A stretch of 64,000 bases of DNA from Watersipora subatra (Eukaryota; Bryozoa; Gymnolaemata; Cheilostomatida; Watersiporidae): positions 8,240,869 through 8,304,868 of the forward strand of contig NC_088711.1 in the NCBI RefSeq assembly GCF_963576615.1. Reading direction: 5' to 3'. Position numbers and translations under genes: made by a program. Of the stretch, positions 1-12,245 are shown piece by piece. Positions within the stretch are counted from its first letter, which is position 1; each line of letters begins with the position of its first letter. The notes under the pieces were generated by a model. It ran no database searches and was not told the DNA's origin. It saw only the letters and a list, made by a program, of their open reading frames with translations.

Positions 1-63
1 ACAAGCAGTCACCTGTCATAAGTTTGTACTGATTTACATATATTTTAAATTCCTCCTAAGGTC

Positions 64-503
64 GGTTCACACTAAATCACCCTATGTCAGCGTTTTCCTT
101 TCGGCGTTCATCGTCAATTATGTGAACTGTAAACCGATGGCATCGACGAAGCGATGCGGACATGTCGGGAACGTTTGCAGCTGTCAAACTTTCCCGACCT
201 TTCACCAAGCATCGATGACCGTCCTTCAAAAATGACCGATTTCGGCGATGGTAATTCACAGTCGGCGATAGCGTGATTTATTTCCGTTTGTGACCGTTGG
301 CTGCGAGAATAGTATTTTATTTCGGTCACACGAAAACAGAGGGTTCTTCGCGACAATTTAAAAAGAAAAATGAGAACACTACGTCACGGAGTATTTGCTG
401 ATGTAACCGTGGATAGGTTTGTGATAGTGTGAACATTGTTATTATCAATGATCACCAAAGTATTGTAGCATCAATGCCGAGATACAGTGATATAGTGTGA
501 ACC
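64..503. mobile_element. MITE-like element with terminal inverted repeats
   Basis: The left end begins GGTTCACACTAAATCAC and the reverse complement of the right end begins GGTTCACACTATATCAC. The inverted match continues with scattered mismatches for about 30 bases. The 440 bases between have no plausible protein, and the short open frames on both strands here are chance. No convincing target-site duplication is visible, so the superfamily is not assigned. Confidence 0.5.
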
Positions 504-559
504 ATCCTTTAGCTAAATCTTTATAGCGGAGTCTAGGCCTTCCTTGATTTCACTTGCTA

Positions 560-1640
560 TCACCTAGTTGTGAGTATAATAGTTCACGTTGAAAACTGTT
601 TGGTTCCATTCTGTGCACAAGGCCCAACCATCTTAGACTATTTCTATAAGGATGTCGCCATCGATGATAGGCCTGCCCGTTTTAAGATGTATACATTTGG
701 GACCTTGTCCTGCCACTCGATGTTCATGAGGTCGCTCAAGTGTCATCACAGCATGTAGTTTCTTTCCTTGAGTTTGATATATTGACCAGGTCTTTGTGCC
801 ATATAAGAGAGTTGTCAGAACCACTGCTCGATACACTTTACACTTCACCTTGACTGAAACATGCTTTTTTCCAGCCACTGCTGAAGCTTGCTAAAGGCAA
901 CACTGGCTTTTCCAATCCTTGCTTGGAGCTCCTTTTCCATCCCAGAACTGTTATATACCATGCTTCTAAGGTAAATGAAGTGTGAGGCTTTAACCAGCTT
1001 TAACCAGTGGTTCTTGGTTAATGAAGATGTCTTTGGCTTCAGGAGGGCAAAGAAGTTTGATTGGTTTGTATACACTGTCTTTTTTATATTAACCTTCAAG
1101 CTAAACAGAGATGCAGCCCTGATGAAGTTGTCTAGGAGTAGCTGCATGTCGGAGGCAGAATGAGCAGCCAATGCACCATCATCACCACCATCACCATCTT
1201 TCAAACCAGGTGCTTGGTGGTACGGATCTAGCTTTGAAATGGGAGACGCTGAACAGATCCGGGCTATGTCTTGGCTGGATGTACACCCCCTGATGTACAT
1301 CTTTGAAGGCTACAGCAGCCAGGTAGATGGAAAACAATGTAGAAGCTAGGGCACATCCATGCTTGACTCCGTTTGTTAACGCAAACTCATTTGACGAGTC
1401 TTCACCTTCAACCACTCATGCCTGCATCCCATCGTGTAGTGCTCCAATCAGGTTGGTGGCTTTCACTGCGCATCCCAATTTTCATTGCATTATCCAGAGC
1501 ATATATCATGAAACAGTATCAAAGGCTTTTGTAAAATCTATGAATACTGTGTAGAGCTCCATGTGCTGTTCAGTACGTTTCTCTATTCTATCCTGGATTA
1601 GAGAAGCTAAGGACACCATACCATATTATTATCTGAACTA
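560..1640 (-). pseudogene. Decayed non-LTR retrotransposon (LINE) reverse transcriptase
   Basis: Reading leftwards on the minus strand, several frames together give the order of blocks of a LINE reverse transcriptase. They are FIDFTKAFDTVS near 1510-1560, NGVKHGCALASTLFSIYLA near 1320-1380, a degraded catalytic box with DD followed by GALAAHS near 1160-1200, KASVAFSKLQQWLEK near 870-920, and KVYRAVVLTTLLYGTKTW near 790-850. The blocks sit in different frames with stops, and the 5' part (endonuclease) is absent, so this is a truncated dead copy. It lies 3' of the last visible SKP2-like exon, in what should be an intron of that gene. The clade cannot be fixed by eye. Confidence 0.85.
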
Positions 1641-1826
1641 CCTAGAACAAAGTTCGCTTGATATTAACACATTCACAGCAAGTAGGCCTAAATGAGCTTT
1701 GCACCGCCTCATAACTCTCAAAGCTAGGGTCTAAATAGTTTAATCCAACACTATTTGGGTTGCCAAACCTAGGAATGGCAGCAAAATTATTTGCAAACAT
1801 TTATACCGTATGTAGCAAAGCCTCAC

Positions 1827-4800
1827 CCGAGTCATCAATATTCTCACGACAGCCTGACAGATTGAGACGAAGAAGCTGACGAGGGAGTTGAGAAATGACG
1901 GGTTTAACATCCTCGAGTGGCAGCCTAATCCACGCAAGGTTCAGCTCATGAAGTCTACATGCAAAGCAAAAAATATTACCAACCATTAATTTTCGTAGGG
2001 GATTTTCAAAGGTCAATGCTTTCAAAGGGTGTACAACGAAATTGAACCCAACTAGGTTCGTAAAAATCCGCATGTGGTGTAACTGATAGCTAAACTGATG
2101 GCTGAGAACTGATAGCTAAAGTTACTAGGGGTGAAGGTGAGCTGGAGGTACTGCAGACAAAGGGAAGTGCAATGACTTACAGGGTACATGAGCGTAGGAT
2201 GTGCCTCAACCCTGAGTGACTGAGTCCACTGACCATGGTACAGTTTAGAGTAGTGAGCATAAGGTTGTGAGAAATTGCCCTAAAACAGTATGGCAACTTG
2301 GAATCATTAACCACATTCTTGTAAAAATAATTTATGGTAGCTTCTCAATTACTAAGATAAGGCATGGCAGACATGATAAAATAGATAAGTGAATGCAGAG
2401 TATAGAAAGGCTCATAGCACTACTAGTACTAACATTCACTAGTACACAACAACCACTGATAACTGAAGGTCTTGCTCTTAGAATGTTAAAACAAGAAAAC
2501 TGTAATTACAGTTATGGCTGATTGTATAGAGCACTTAGGAAACAAGCAGTGCTCATAGACATCTAATATATGTTGGATATGTACAATAGCATAACTCTGT
2601 AGAGGTATCAAACAAATCAACTATATATATACTATCAATTATATATACAGTCAAACATGGATAACTCGAACTTCAAGGGACCGAGCAAAAGTGTTCGAAT
2701 TATCAGAGCGTTCAAGTTATCAGAGCACTGTCACAAGTCCATGTATTTACTTATTTATTAGTAGATACATGTACATATACAAACTATAATATAAATCAAA
2801 AGCACAAATGGCTTGTTTCAAATTAAATGCTTCTAATGTAAAGTTTAAAACGTTTTTATCAAAAAGTATAGAGATTTTTCTATCACTTGAGATTGGTTTG
2901 TTGTTTGAGGTGATGTTATTGCCAGGACGTTTTTTTAGATTGACATTGGCAAAACTTGATCGTTGTTGAAATGCTCAAAAGAAAAGACATCTTTTTCTTT
3001 TGAGCGTTTTACCCACGATCAATTTTGCCGACTTTTCTTGAAGTTTATGCAACTTCAAGAAAAAGTTACCAAAGAAAAATCCCTTACTTTACCTGGGATT
3101 CGTTAAGAGCAACACTCCGAGGCAGTTCAATTAAAAGTTTTACGAGGTTTAACGGTACATTGTATATCACTCACGCTTTTTGAATGGATACTTATTGAAT
3201 GTACACACGTATTCTGTGTTTAGGTCAAACGATGAATAGTTTTTTTTAGCTAAGACAACGTATACGTTTAGTAAAAACAATTTTAAGACGTTTTAAACAT
3301 TCAACATTCCGACGTTGATTCAACACGGAATCAACGTCGGAAAACTATTCGTCACGGGCTAGCCGGGTCACGCACTCAAGGATTTTCGCCACGCACATAC
3401 AAAACAACACGCTGTTTTTGTTTTGTATGTGCGTGGCGAAAATCCTTGGGCGCGTGACCCGGCAAGCCCGTGCTATTAATCGTATAGCAGTGTAAATCAA
3501 ATTTGACCAAACCTTTAGAAAAGTCGTTGACAAAATTATTTTGCCGATGGTGGTAATAACAACGCTTATGAATTACGAAAATATGAGGTTTACCTCTATG
3601 GCTTTGAATAAAGTGATCTTCTAAAGCGATAACAACCGTTTCGGTAGCCGTTGGGCAAAAAAACAGTTCGAATTAACAGTGTTGAGTTCGAGTTATCTAT
3701 AGCAATTTATCATTACGTGGGAACGGACCAAAGAAACTGTTCGAATAAACCATGTTTTCGAGCTATCCGTGGCCGAGTTATCCATGTTTGACTGTATATG
3801 TGATATACTGTATCATGTAGTTACAAGAACTTCCTCATTTAATATACTACTACGTATATGTATACCCCAGGACACATTTTTCGCTAGTATTTAGTTTCGT
3901 GAGTAGCGTACAGAGTAAAATTTCGCTGCAACTTAATTTCGCAGCTCTGATGAGTGCAAAAATATGGTGATGTGAAAATAAATGCAGTGGAACAAACATA
4001 ATTAGATTTCTCAGGTCCAGTTCACTGGTAATGAAAAATTTTCAATTTGGGACTAGTTTGTATATGTGAACCGCAGGTAGAAATGTGTAGGCGAAATCGA
4101 TAATGCAATTTGATCGCTTGCTGCCATTTGTTTCTTGGACTATCAATGACGTCTAGGTCCCTGCCGCCGTAAATGATGTGGTATCAATATTAGATCTGAA
4201 GTATTTATAGCACACGGTGGCCATGGCTCAGTTTGATTTCGCTTGTGGGTTGAGAGGATTTCATGTTTATCCAGTTGCTATACCAACTCCACTCAAGGAA
4301 AATCAAATACATGTCTTTCACACTCAAGTCCCAAGAAGAAGAAAATAGATAACAACCAACTTCACAACCAGAACTGAATAACACGGTTGGATCTAGTGAG
4401 GGTTGTTGTTTTTAGTTGGTAATAAAATTCATCACTACAATAATTACCTATTATTTAATTTTATGACTTTCCCTACCAAACTTTCATCCTCATCAGTTGA
4501 AAATTCAGTGACTAAACTAATATCATCATCTTCCTCATTTGTCTTGGCTTTTCCAAAAAAACTTGTTATCTTGATTTGCCTTGCCATGCTGCTCAGCCGG
4601 TTTATTAGCTATCATGGGTTTAGCAGAAATAGCCAAATGAGCCCAACCACACAAGAAAATTAACTGCTTTTCTAATATGACGATTTTATTGTGGATATCA
4701 ATGAACAAAGCTATTTAATTTCGCGTTTTCGCTCACTTGTTATGATTGCTTAGTTTCACTCATAAAATTTTCGCGAGAGAATAACTCCGCGAAAACGTGA

Positions 4801-7800
4801 ATACATAAGTGTCCTAGGGTATGTAAGATAGACTAAATACCGACAATGTATTACATCACCTCCATACCTGCAAATATTGTTATTAACTGTGAGACTTTCT
4901 AAGCTGAGTTTTCTCAGTTGTTTGCAATGGAAAAGCAACTCCTCGAGAGACAACTCAGATATACTGGCCATTGAAAGGTCTAGGAATTGCAGCCGACATG
5001 AAGGTGCACAATATGAGGCTTCAAATATATTATCTCCCAATATCTATAAAAAAAGAACGTTAAAATTCTACCAATACATTCATGTACTTTCTATGCTTGC
5101 ATGGAAACATGTCCATGATATCTGGGAACAGAGGTAACTTCAAAAAACTGAGTAAAAATTATAAATTCTCACGAGGCTTTGTGATATTAACTGGGCGCAC
5201 ACAATTGTTAAATGTTACCTAAAACACAAAAATAGATCAATATTTAATAGATGGTAGATAATGGCTTATACAAATTGCGTATAGGAGATACATGGGACTG
5301 ACTTTAAGAGACAAATGTGCTGAAATATAGATAACAATTCCAGCTAAATAGTTTAATTTGGCTTTGAGATGAATTCATACTCTGTTTTCTACTGTTTGCA
5401 TAACTAATAGCTCCCCCTAATAACGGAGTTGTCTGCACTAAATGTTGTCTGCACTGTTGTTTAGTAGTGCACATTCATGCACTAAGGTCCATACATTTGT
5501 GCATTCATAAATGATGATAACATCAAATGTGAGCCCAAGGCTACACTGTAGTCAAAGCATGAACTTATTCCTTATGATGAATGTTATTAGGATATTAAAA
5601 TCTTTGAATAATGCTGTGATGATACTAAACTAGACATATATGTGAATGTTTTGACTAAGCAGCATGAGCTGAATGAACAGAGCCAATCATATCTGTATAA
5701 CCACTACTCTCGAGACTCAATTGTATAAAAAAGATCGCTATTATCCAGATAAGCCACATCTATGAAAACCGGGAACAAAAAACTATATATATTTAATATT
5801 CGGATAACCAAAGTATATCCTATATTCTATTTGAGCAATGTAAAGCTTGAATATCTTCACCTGCCCCAGTAGAGCAAACTAATATTTAGCTAGAAGCTCA
5901 TTGCAGCCCTCAGCCGATGCACCAAGTCAAGAAGTGCCATCAGAAACACTGGTCAGCACGAATGGAATGGAAATTGGAAATACCAAAATTGCAAAAGACT
6001 CACGTCCGCATTAGCTAGCCTGAGATACTCCACTCCTCTGCCAAGAATGACAGGGCCAAGCACCTTGTCATTTATTTGCCTCCCACCTAGATCGAGTCTC
6101 CTCCAGAGGGTCTCATCATACCTAGAGTTGAACAGTTTCAAATCCCCATTGCTTTTTCATTAGGGCAAGAGCATAGCTGAGTATAAGAACCAAAAGGAAG
6201 CAGACATTCACTGATGTATTTCTGCGACTGATGTGTTAGTCATGCAGTGTTTGAACGCCTGGTCTGCTCAGCCTTAACAAGGCTAAAGCCTGGTTCCCAT
6301 ATACGTCGCAAAGCAACGGCGACAGCACCGCAAGCTAATCGCGGTGAAATGGGAATCGCGGCATCGCAATAGTTTAGCGCTGTTCAAATTTCGCAAAAGG
6401 CCGCAGGCAAAACCTTCCCGAAATGCACTGTATGGGTGAAGGTCACCATTATAGAAACGGCATGGCTAGTGAACATTTTATTTGATTACGCAATTGTTTA
6501 GCGATGCAGCTTATATGTGAACATGTGCCGCCGAGCCTAACGTCGCAAACGTTTTGCTGCGCAAGTTACCGTCGGAGTATCGCAATCGATGTGGGAATCA
6601 GACTTTAGGCATGTTCCACCATATAAAGATATGGTAGTAGATATGGTAGTCCACATAACCGACCCTTAATCATTGCATCTGTAATCAGTAGTAGGTAGTA
6701 AAATATAAATTCCTGAAAGACTTACGCGAGTCTTTTCCACCTTTTGCAGACTCTAGCGCATTTGGCGAGAATCCTCTTAGGCATGTATGTGAATATGGAG
6801 AGTATAACCTCATCAGCGAGGAAGCTAAAATAACCATCTTCCTCTATTACATCCAGCTTTGCTCGAGCGCCTTTCACATCTGGCTTTCTCAGCTTTAATC
6901 CGAGTTCTGACCAGCCTCGCCTTCCCTCCTCGGGAGAATCAAATAAAGCTGTAGGCTCGTCTTCTTTCAGCTCTATAAAGCGAAAGTTTGCCTGCAGAAA
7001 AATACAATGTTGGTTGTTATAAGAAGACCAGGTATCTTTATATTTGCTAATAGGCCCTACAACATATTTATCGCTTGCCAGGTGAATTTAGTCATTGCAA
7101 AAGACTACCAGCATCAGGAGACTGTAACACAAGCAAGAGATGATAAATATTGGAGAGTAGGAGCTGAGTTCTGAGAAGTTTACAATGGTAGACAGAATAT
7201 TTTAAACAATTGGTAGATGAAGCAGATGAGAATGTTCATAACTAGTTGGTTCAAGAGCTATACATAAAGATAGCATGTGTTGCAGGCAGCTTGTGGCATG
7301 GTTTTTAGCTCATTGGAACAAAGGACAAGGGCTTTGTGTTCATGATTTCCCCAGTATAAGTGTTTTACAAGCTAAATCTTTTTAGTTTTTGAGTGAAAAT
7401 AATTTTATGGTGCACATAGAAGGTGACATTTTGATGAAACTCAAAGACATGAAACTGGTAGTTATTTTCTCATAAAAAACGAGCAGTGAAAGATTCTTAA
7501 TCAAATGGATATAATATACTCTTACATAAAGCCTGATTCCCATATCGATTGCGAGACTCCGGCGGCAATATTGCGCAGCAAAACGCTTGCGACGCTATGC
7601 GGCTTCTGTTCCCATAAAACTGCATCGCTAATAACGGCATGAAAATGTTCGCCCGTCATGCCGTTTCGATAATGCTGACTTTCACCTGCACAGTGCATTT
7701 CGGGAAGGTTTTGCCTGCGACTCTTCGCAAAATTTGAACAGCGCTAAAATCTTGCATTGTCGCTGGCAACTATCAGCGGTACCCGGAGTGTAGGTTCCTA

Positions 7801-8386
7801 TTTCACCGCTAATAGCCTTTTATCTGTCGCCGGTGTTTTGCGACATATATGGGAATTTAGATTATTACTGTTTTATATATTCAACTCTGAGAAAGTCTTC
7901 AACAACACATTGTAATGTGCCTGCTCAGGTTACAGAGTAGCCTATTTAATAGCTTTAATAAGAGCTACTTAAATATTCAACTACATTCTCTCCAGCTTCA
8001 TCCTGTGTCCTAGAGAACTCTGTCGACAACATATGACAGGTGAAATAATACAAGCAAATTTTGAATCGAACTGTATATATGTGAATTGTGGTAAAAAAGA
8101 AAATAAGCTTTAAACCTACCTGCGCAGGTGGGGCCACACACGAGCTCCCGCGGAAGGACTTACTTTCCGGACATTCATCTGGCGATGGAGGAAGAAATAT
8201 ATCTTCGGTGTAGCTGTCATCATAGTCGGATAGATATCCTGTGACGCCGAGTTCAGTTAGGGAATCATCAGACAGAACTGGGTCTCTATATGCGGTAGTA
8301 CTGTTAAAGGGCTTTTGTTTGGCTGGTGCTGAGTGGGGAAGGCAGCTATCATTGTGACGCCTTTTGCTGTTAGACAAGCCAGGCAT
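1827..8386 (-). CDS. SKP2: SKP2-like F-box/LRR protein (SCF ubiquitin-ligase substrate receptor), 3' end outside window
   Basis: SKP2 is the substrate-recruiting subunit of an SCF ubiquitin ligase: its F-box binds SKP1 and its leucine-rich repeats hold cell-cycle targets. Five minus-strand coding exons join in phase: 8386-8120, 6991-6726, 6121-6004, 5043-4868 and 1954-1827, all with AG/GT borders, giving 318 residues before the gene leaves through a donor at 1826. Residues 1-89 are acidic and Ser/Pro-rich, as in SKP2 N-termini. The F-box spans about 144-184 (FLADEVILSIFTYMP, then VCKRWKRLAYDETLW). Leucine-rich repeats follow, including LQFLDLSMASISELSLEELL, LHELNLAW and LLRLNLSGCRENIDDS, closest to vertebrate SKP2. 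The start at 8386 (MPGLSNSKRR) is the first Met of a clean N-terminus; the frame stays open upstream. Compared with human SKP2, about 37 residues of repeat are missing between exons 4 and 5. The C-terminal exons are not in the window. Confidence 0.85.
2648..3794. mobile_element. pogo/Tigger-like non-autonomous DNA transposon, copy A
   Basis: The ends are CAGTCAAACATGGATAACTC and its inverted counterpart, flanked by TA on both sides (2646-2647, 3795-3796), as expected for Tc1/mariner/pogo insertion. The interior is full of hairpins: a CTCAAAAGAAAAGACATC fold near 2970-3010, a fold at about 3300-3340 around CGACGTTGATTC, and an approximately 120-bp fold at 3353-3473 that the second copy lacks. 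No transposase is encoded. It sits in the long intron between SKP2-like exons 4 and 5. Copy B at 14888-16058 has the same sequence in the opposite orientation. Confidence 0.85.
3865..4819. mobile_element. TIR element with imperfect 8-bp flanks, carrying a HIRAN-like fragment
   Basis: The left end CCCCAGGACAC and right end GTGTCCTAGGG are inverted repeats. The flanks are TATGTATA on the left and TATGTAAG on the right, six of eight matching, which would suit a decayed hAT-type duplication; a TA duplication is the alternative. Its right end lies about 50 bases from the donor of SKP2-like exon 4. A short frame at 4223-4348 inside it is described separately. Confidence 0.5.
4223..4348 (+). pseudogene. 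Short HIRAN-like fragment (41 codons)
   Basis: The frame begins MAQFDFACGLRGFHVYP and ends PRRRK then stop. The GLRGFHVY core resembles the start of HIRAN-type domains found in many uncharacterised lophotrochozoan proteins and in transposon-linked genes. It is only 41 codons long, has no continuation in frame, and sits inside a transposon-like element on the strand opposite to the host gene, so it is read as a relic. The family match is by eye and tentative. Confidence 0.35.
6284..6606. mobile_element. MITE family M2, copy 1 (SKP2-like intron 2)
   Basis: The ends are TAAAGCCTGGTTCCCATA and the inverse of TAAAGTCTGATTCCCACA. The interior shares GGCAAAACCTTCCCGAAATG and further blocks with the copy at about 7526-7863, in the opposite orientation. 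No coding capacity. It lies between SKP2-like exons 2 and 3. Confidence 0.7.
7526..7863. mobile_element. MITE family M2, copy 2 (SKP2-like intron 1)
   Basis: The left end reads TAAAGCCTGATTCCCATATC and the right end is its degraded inverse. The interior has CATTTCGGGAAGGTTTTGCC, the reverse complement of the matching block in copy 1 about 1.2 kb away. The two copies lie in opposite orientation on either side of the F-box exon. Confidence 0.7.
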
Positions 8387-8990
8387 AATGTGAAAATAAT
8401 GACGTAAAAATCTACGATTGAAATAAGAGTGCTTTACACCCGCTGTTCTCAAGTAGACTCTCACTATTTTAGTCCTTTGGGTTGCCTGCCAGGGTTTACC
8501 GGCTGTTGACTCTGATTTTACCAACTAAAATTGATCGCAAGATTTTGTATTAACTGAATGAAAAACCTCTCCAGGATGTCAAACGTCTCTTCAGACCTAT
8601 TATGATACCGCCAAGCAAATTGAAGCTTCTTCGGTGCTATTATATCGACTGAAGCGACTGAAGTTTGCTAAGAGTGGACACACAGGTCTGAACTGAACTC
8701 AAGAAATTAATATCATTCCAGCTATTTTTTGTAACATTGGTCTAGTGATCTTATTTGTTGCATTCTGAATTGCAATTGAACCCAGCATATGTGATAAGTA
8801 TTGCATTTGTTAACACTAAATTGTTTCATCAAACACCGCCTTCTGTCGTATGTAGCTGAACCGAAGCTAACATACCCAGAACCGTTTATTCTGTTAAAGA
8901 TTTTGGGCTACAGCTACTTTGGCTGCTTCTGCCAACCAAAGCTTACGAGTCACAAGTTTCACTTCAGTTGTCACGAGCCAGATTCTTTAA

Positions 8991-9866
8991 AGGTTGACTT
9001 GCAACAAAATTCACATTACAGTTATTTGGTATCAAAAGATTCACCATGTCTTACTCTGTTGTGTTGCAGGTGCCAAATATGCGGAAATACGATTACAAGC
9101 TCTTAAAAGCTCAAAAACGAAAAGCCGCCGTAGATTTGAATCTCTTTATTTCGATGATGTAACCACGAAATTTGGTTATCGTCTTGTCACGTATGTTCTC
9201 ACGTGAATTGAAAGGCCAATAAAAAGCTCAATATAAAACTTATCGTAGCACTAGTTTATGACAAACACTTCGGGTTTTACCGAAGACCCCGCGTCAAATA
9301 TAGATGCTCGCTACTTTGCAGTTCTGTTTCCGCTTGATCTAATCATCAAGTCGTAATCTGATCATGTGACCCAATACTCTGCAAATATTTTCTGCAGCAC
9401 TTTTCGATTATCACAGGTGACCAACAGGCTCGTCATGATTATCAGACAATGATATGTACTCCTTCGGGCTAAGGTTAAAAAATTAAACAAATTTTTACGG
9501 TAAGTTATAAGATATCAGTGCTAAAATTGACAGCATTACAATGACGATAAAACAGACGCATAAGAACAATAGATGTGGTTTTATTGAATGTGTGAAGTAT
9601 ATTTGTGAAAATATTTCGACGAATGAAGTTGCCTGAAAGTGTAAACAGAAACCATCTGGTAACAGCTACGTCCCATTTGTGCCGTTTTGGAAAGAGAATC
9701 CAAACTACGGCGGTCTCGCGTGGCTGCGATTAACTGTTCATTTTTAGCTTTTAAGAGCTTGTAATCACATTCCCACATATTTTGCACCTACAACACCACA
9801 GAGTAAGACATGATGAATCTTCTGATACCAAATAACTGTAATGTGAATTTTGTTGCAAGTCAACCT
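8991..9866. mobile_element. TTAA-flanked long-TIR element, copy 1
   Basis: TTAA at 8987-8990 and 9867-9870 flanks an 876-bp unit whose ends, AGGTTGACTTGCAACAAAAT and its inverse, stay complementary for roughly 170 bases. TTAA targeting suits piggyBac-like or other TTAA-specific transposases, but no transposase is encoded. The middle holds a small fold around CACTTCGGGTTTTACCGAAG. Near-identical copies occur at 31368-32244 and 38149-39028. This copy lies about 600 bases upstream of the SKP2-like start. Confidence 0.85.
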
Positions 9867-9870
9867 TTAA

Positions 9871-11529
9871 GGTTATTATCGTTGCATTGCTACGACAAAA
9901 CTATCTTTTAAGGAAGCCTTTGTTGTTCAATTTATGAAATGTCAATTTATGAAGAATCTCCTCTAATTGTAATAACGAAAGGTAGATTGAAATCTTACAA
10001 AAAGGATTTGCTGTGAGCTTCTAAGATAATATAACTAAACCTCAATTATTACTAGAACAATAGTCCAGCAGTATAGTAGTTCTATTACTACTATGGTAAA
10101 TAGGATGACCTAAACAACAGCCAGTCTGACCTGAGTCTGATTGTAAAAAGGTAGTTTATATATTAGTTATCCGTATTATGATAGCCTGTCTCTCTCTCCG
10201 TCTTTCATGAAGAACAAAAATGCAAAGTCTTTCAGTATAGATTTAAATTGCTGCTACTAACTTGGCTTCTTTAAAAGTCCCATTTTTCAAGGTGATTTCA
10301 AGGTGATTTGCACCAAAACATTTTTGAAATCTTAGCGTTGAAATCACTCTTGAAGTTTATAGCTTCAAAAACTTTAAAATTTTATTCCTTAGAATCGAGA
10401 ACCAATCAACCCTTTTTTGTAGGAAGCTATGCAAACCGGTAGTCTTACCAGAAATGAAGTTTGCGAGCCGACAACGATCCGCCTGTTCGTAGTTCCCCAC
10501 AGCATGAATTTGCACTCCTATCATGCTCAGACATGACAGATGACACCGCAATGCCGCTAGTAAATGTTACGAGTCTCCCTATAGTCTCTATATAACTTCA
10601 TTACAGTTTTGAACCAGATGCGTGTAAACTGTACACAATCAATGGACGCTGCAGCTGATATTTGGCCAATCAAAATCAAGGCAAACAAAAGAAGCGTTTT
10701 ATATTATTTGCACAAAGCTTGTTTACTTTGTATGGCTATCAATCAGCGCAAAGACAGCCGATTCAAACCACGTGGGATTACGGATCATGGAACTACGGCT
10801 ATCATGATAGGCTATTACCACACAGGAATGACAGCAGTCACAGCGTCACACACATCACGCTTCAACTTTCTCAATCATAATTATTTTATAATCTGTGAAC
10901 AAGTTGGATAGTTACCTAACTGTCTTCACAAGGTTGATTAGGAACTACCTATACTGTACATGGCACATTGCAATGTATTATTAAATGCATTCTTAAAGAA
11001 GCTAGTCTCTGGCCATACAATTAATGAATAAGACACCTAAGGCTCAGGTTATTACTCATATTGTGCCTGAGTTTTCATTTTTTTGCTTTGCTAAACAAAA
11101 GTTAAAATTGAGTTTCGGCCTTAACGTAGCGGGTCGCTTTAGAAGCTATTGAGTGATACCACAGCATAAATTTACTCTCAGCCAAATCACCAGTTGTCAC
11201 CTGACATTCTGATTAAACAGGGTTTAGTATCCATGGAAATAAATATATGAAAAATGGTAACTAGACTAACAAAAGGCTGAAACAAGCCAACCAATCCATC
11301 GCTTCTTTGGAGACAATCAAAACATCTTAGCCTATTGCAAGTGAATATCTTCCCATTTAAATGCTACGCAGTTTGACCTTGGTTTTCACCAGCAATCAGT
11401 TTTAGGATGTTCAGAAAGCGAATTGTTCGAGTTACAATATGACTTTGGCCATTCAAATAATGTAAATCATTTCAATCTTTCCCAAGATGATAAAAGAACT
11501 TTTTCATGTGTTTTCACATCATAAACTGT
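9871..11529. other. Gene-free stretch
   Basis: I see no exon with conserved-looking protein, no RNA gene and no complete repeat. Two overlapping plus-strand frames of 72-100 codons near 10609-10911 have unremarkable composition and no recognisable motif. Confidence 0.5.
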
Positions 11530-12245
11530 ACAGTGCACCCTCGAGATACGATTACCCTGATATACGATTTTTGACCTTACGAAGTCGAACACTGTGAGAT
11601 TTTCACCTCGCTATCCGAATTCTATTTCACCATACGATTTTGAGAAAAGTTTCGCCCGAGTTAAAATTTGGCGGTCGGTGTGCTCATAACGCACGTCGAA
11701 ATAAAAAAGACACCGAAATATAGTTTGCCGAAAACATTTTCAGAACGTTTAGAAATGACACGATGATCGACTTCTCTCATGTCAGCATTCCGCGTGGAAA
11801 AATTCGTGTAAAATACACAAACGAGAGCAAATATTCATTTGTAGCATTATAATATATTTTACTATAAACTTTCAAGTCAGCATACGTATATAACTACAAC
11901 TATCTACATTTAATTTGTTAGCTATGGAATCTGAGACCGATACAAACGTTACAAAACGAAGGAAAAATGATTCCTATGTCAACAAAGTTGGATGTCGTAA
12001 ATAAGAAGGCACCCGAATTATTAACATTGTCAAGGAATATGATCGCAACCAATCAGCATTTGCAATTATTATTAAAACAAGAACTCCATTAGAGCAAGCA
12101 CAAGAACGAGCTTCCGACTGAAGATTTGAAGGAGTTAGAAGGCTATTCACGCGATCAGCATTCAAAAGGAGCAACCATTTAGTAAGGGCGAGGAAGTAGA
12201 AGCTACAGAAAACCCCACATTGGCAGAAATATTACAAGTGTTTAA
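11530..12245 (+). pseudogene. Tigger/pogo-type transposase relic with one terminal repeat
   Basis: The left end CAGTGCACCCTCGAGATACG looks like a pogo/Tigger terminus. About 390 bases in, a frame starts at 11924 (MESETDTNVTKRRK). After a one-base shift it continues as IPMSTKLDVV and then, after another shift, TRIINIVKEYDRNQSAFAIIIK (split here: TRIINIVKEY, DRNQSAFAIIIK), which resembles the N-terminal helix-turn-helix of Tigger transposases. A tail reading LPTEDLKELEG follows almost at once, so the catalytic core has been deleted. The right terminus is not visible. Confidence 0.55.

Noticed and set aside
845..1300. A real host gene on the minus strand
   Set aside because: The blocks are those of a LINE reverse transcriptase, frameshifted and with a degraded catalytic box.
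570..1554. Plus-strand frames of 62-75 codons
   Set aside because: They lie opposite the minus-strand LINE reverse-transcriptase relic.
4756..4867. Extension of SKP2-like exon 4 by read-through
   Set aside because: A GT donor at 4867 joins in phase to exon 5, and the downstream residues come from the end of a transposon-like element.
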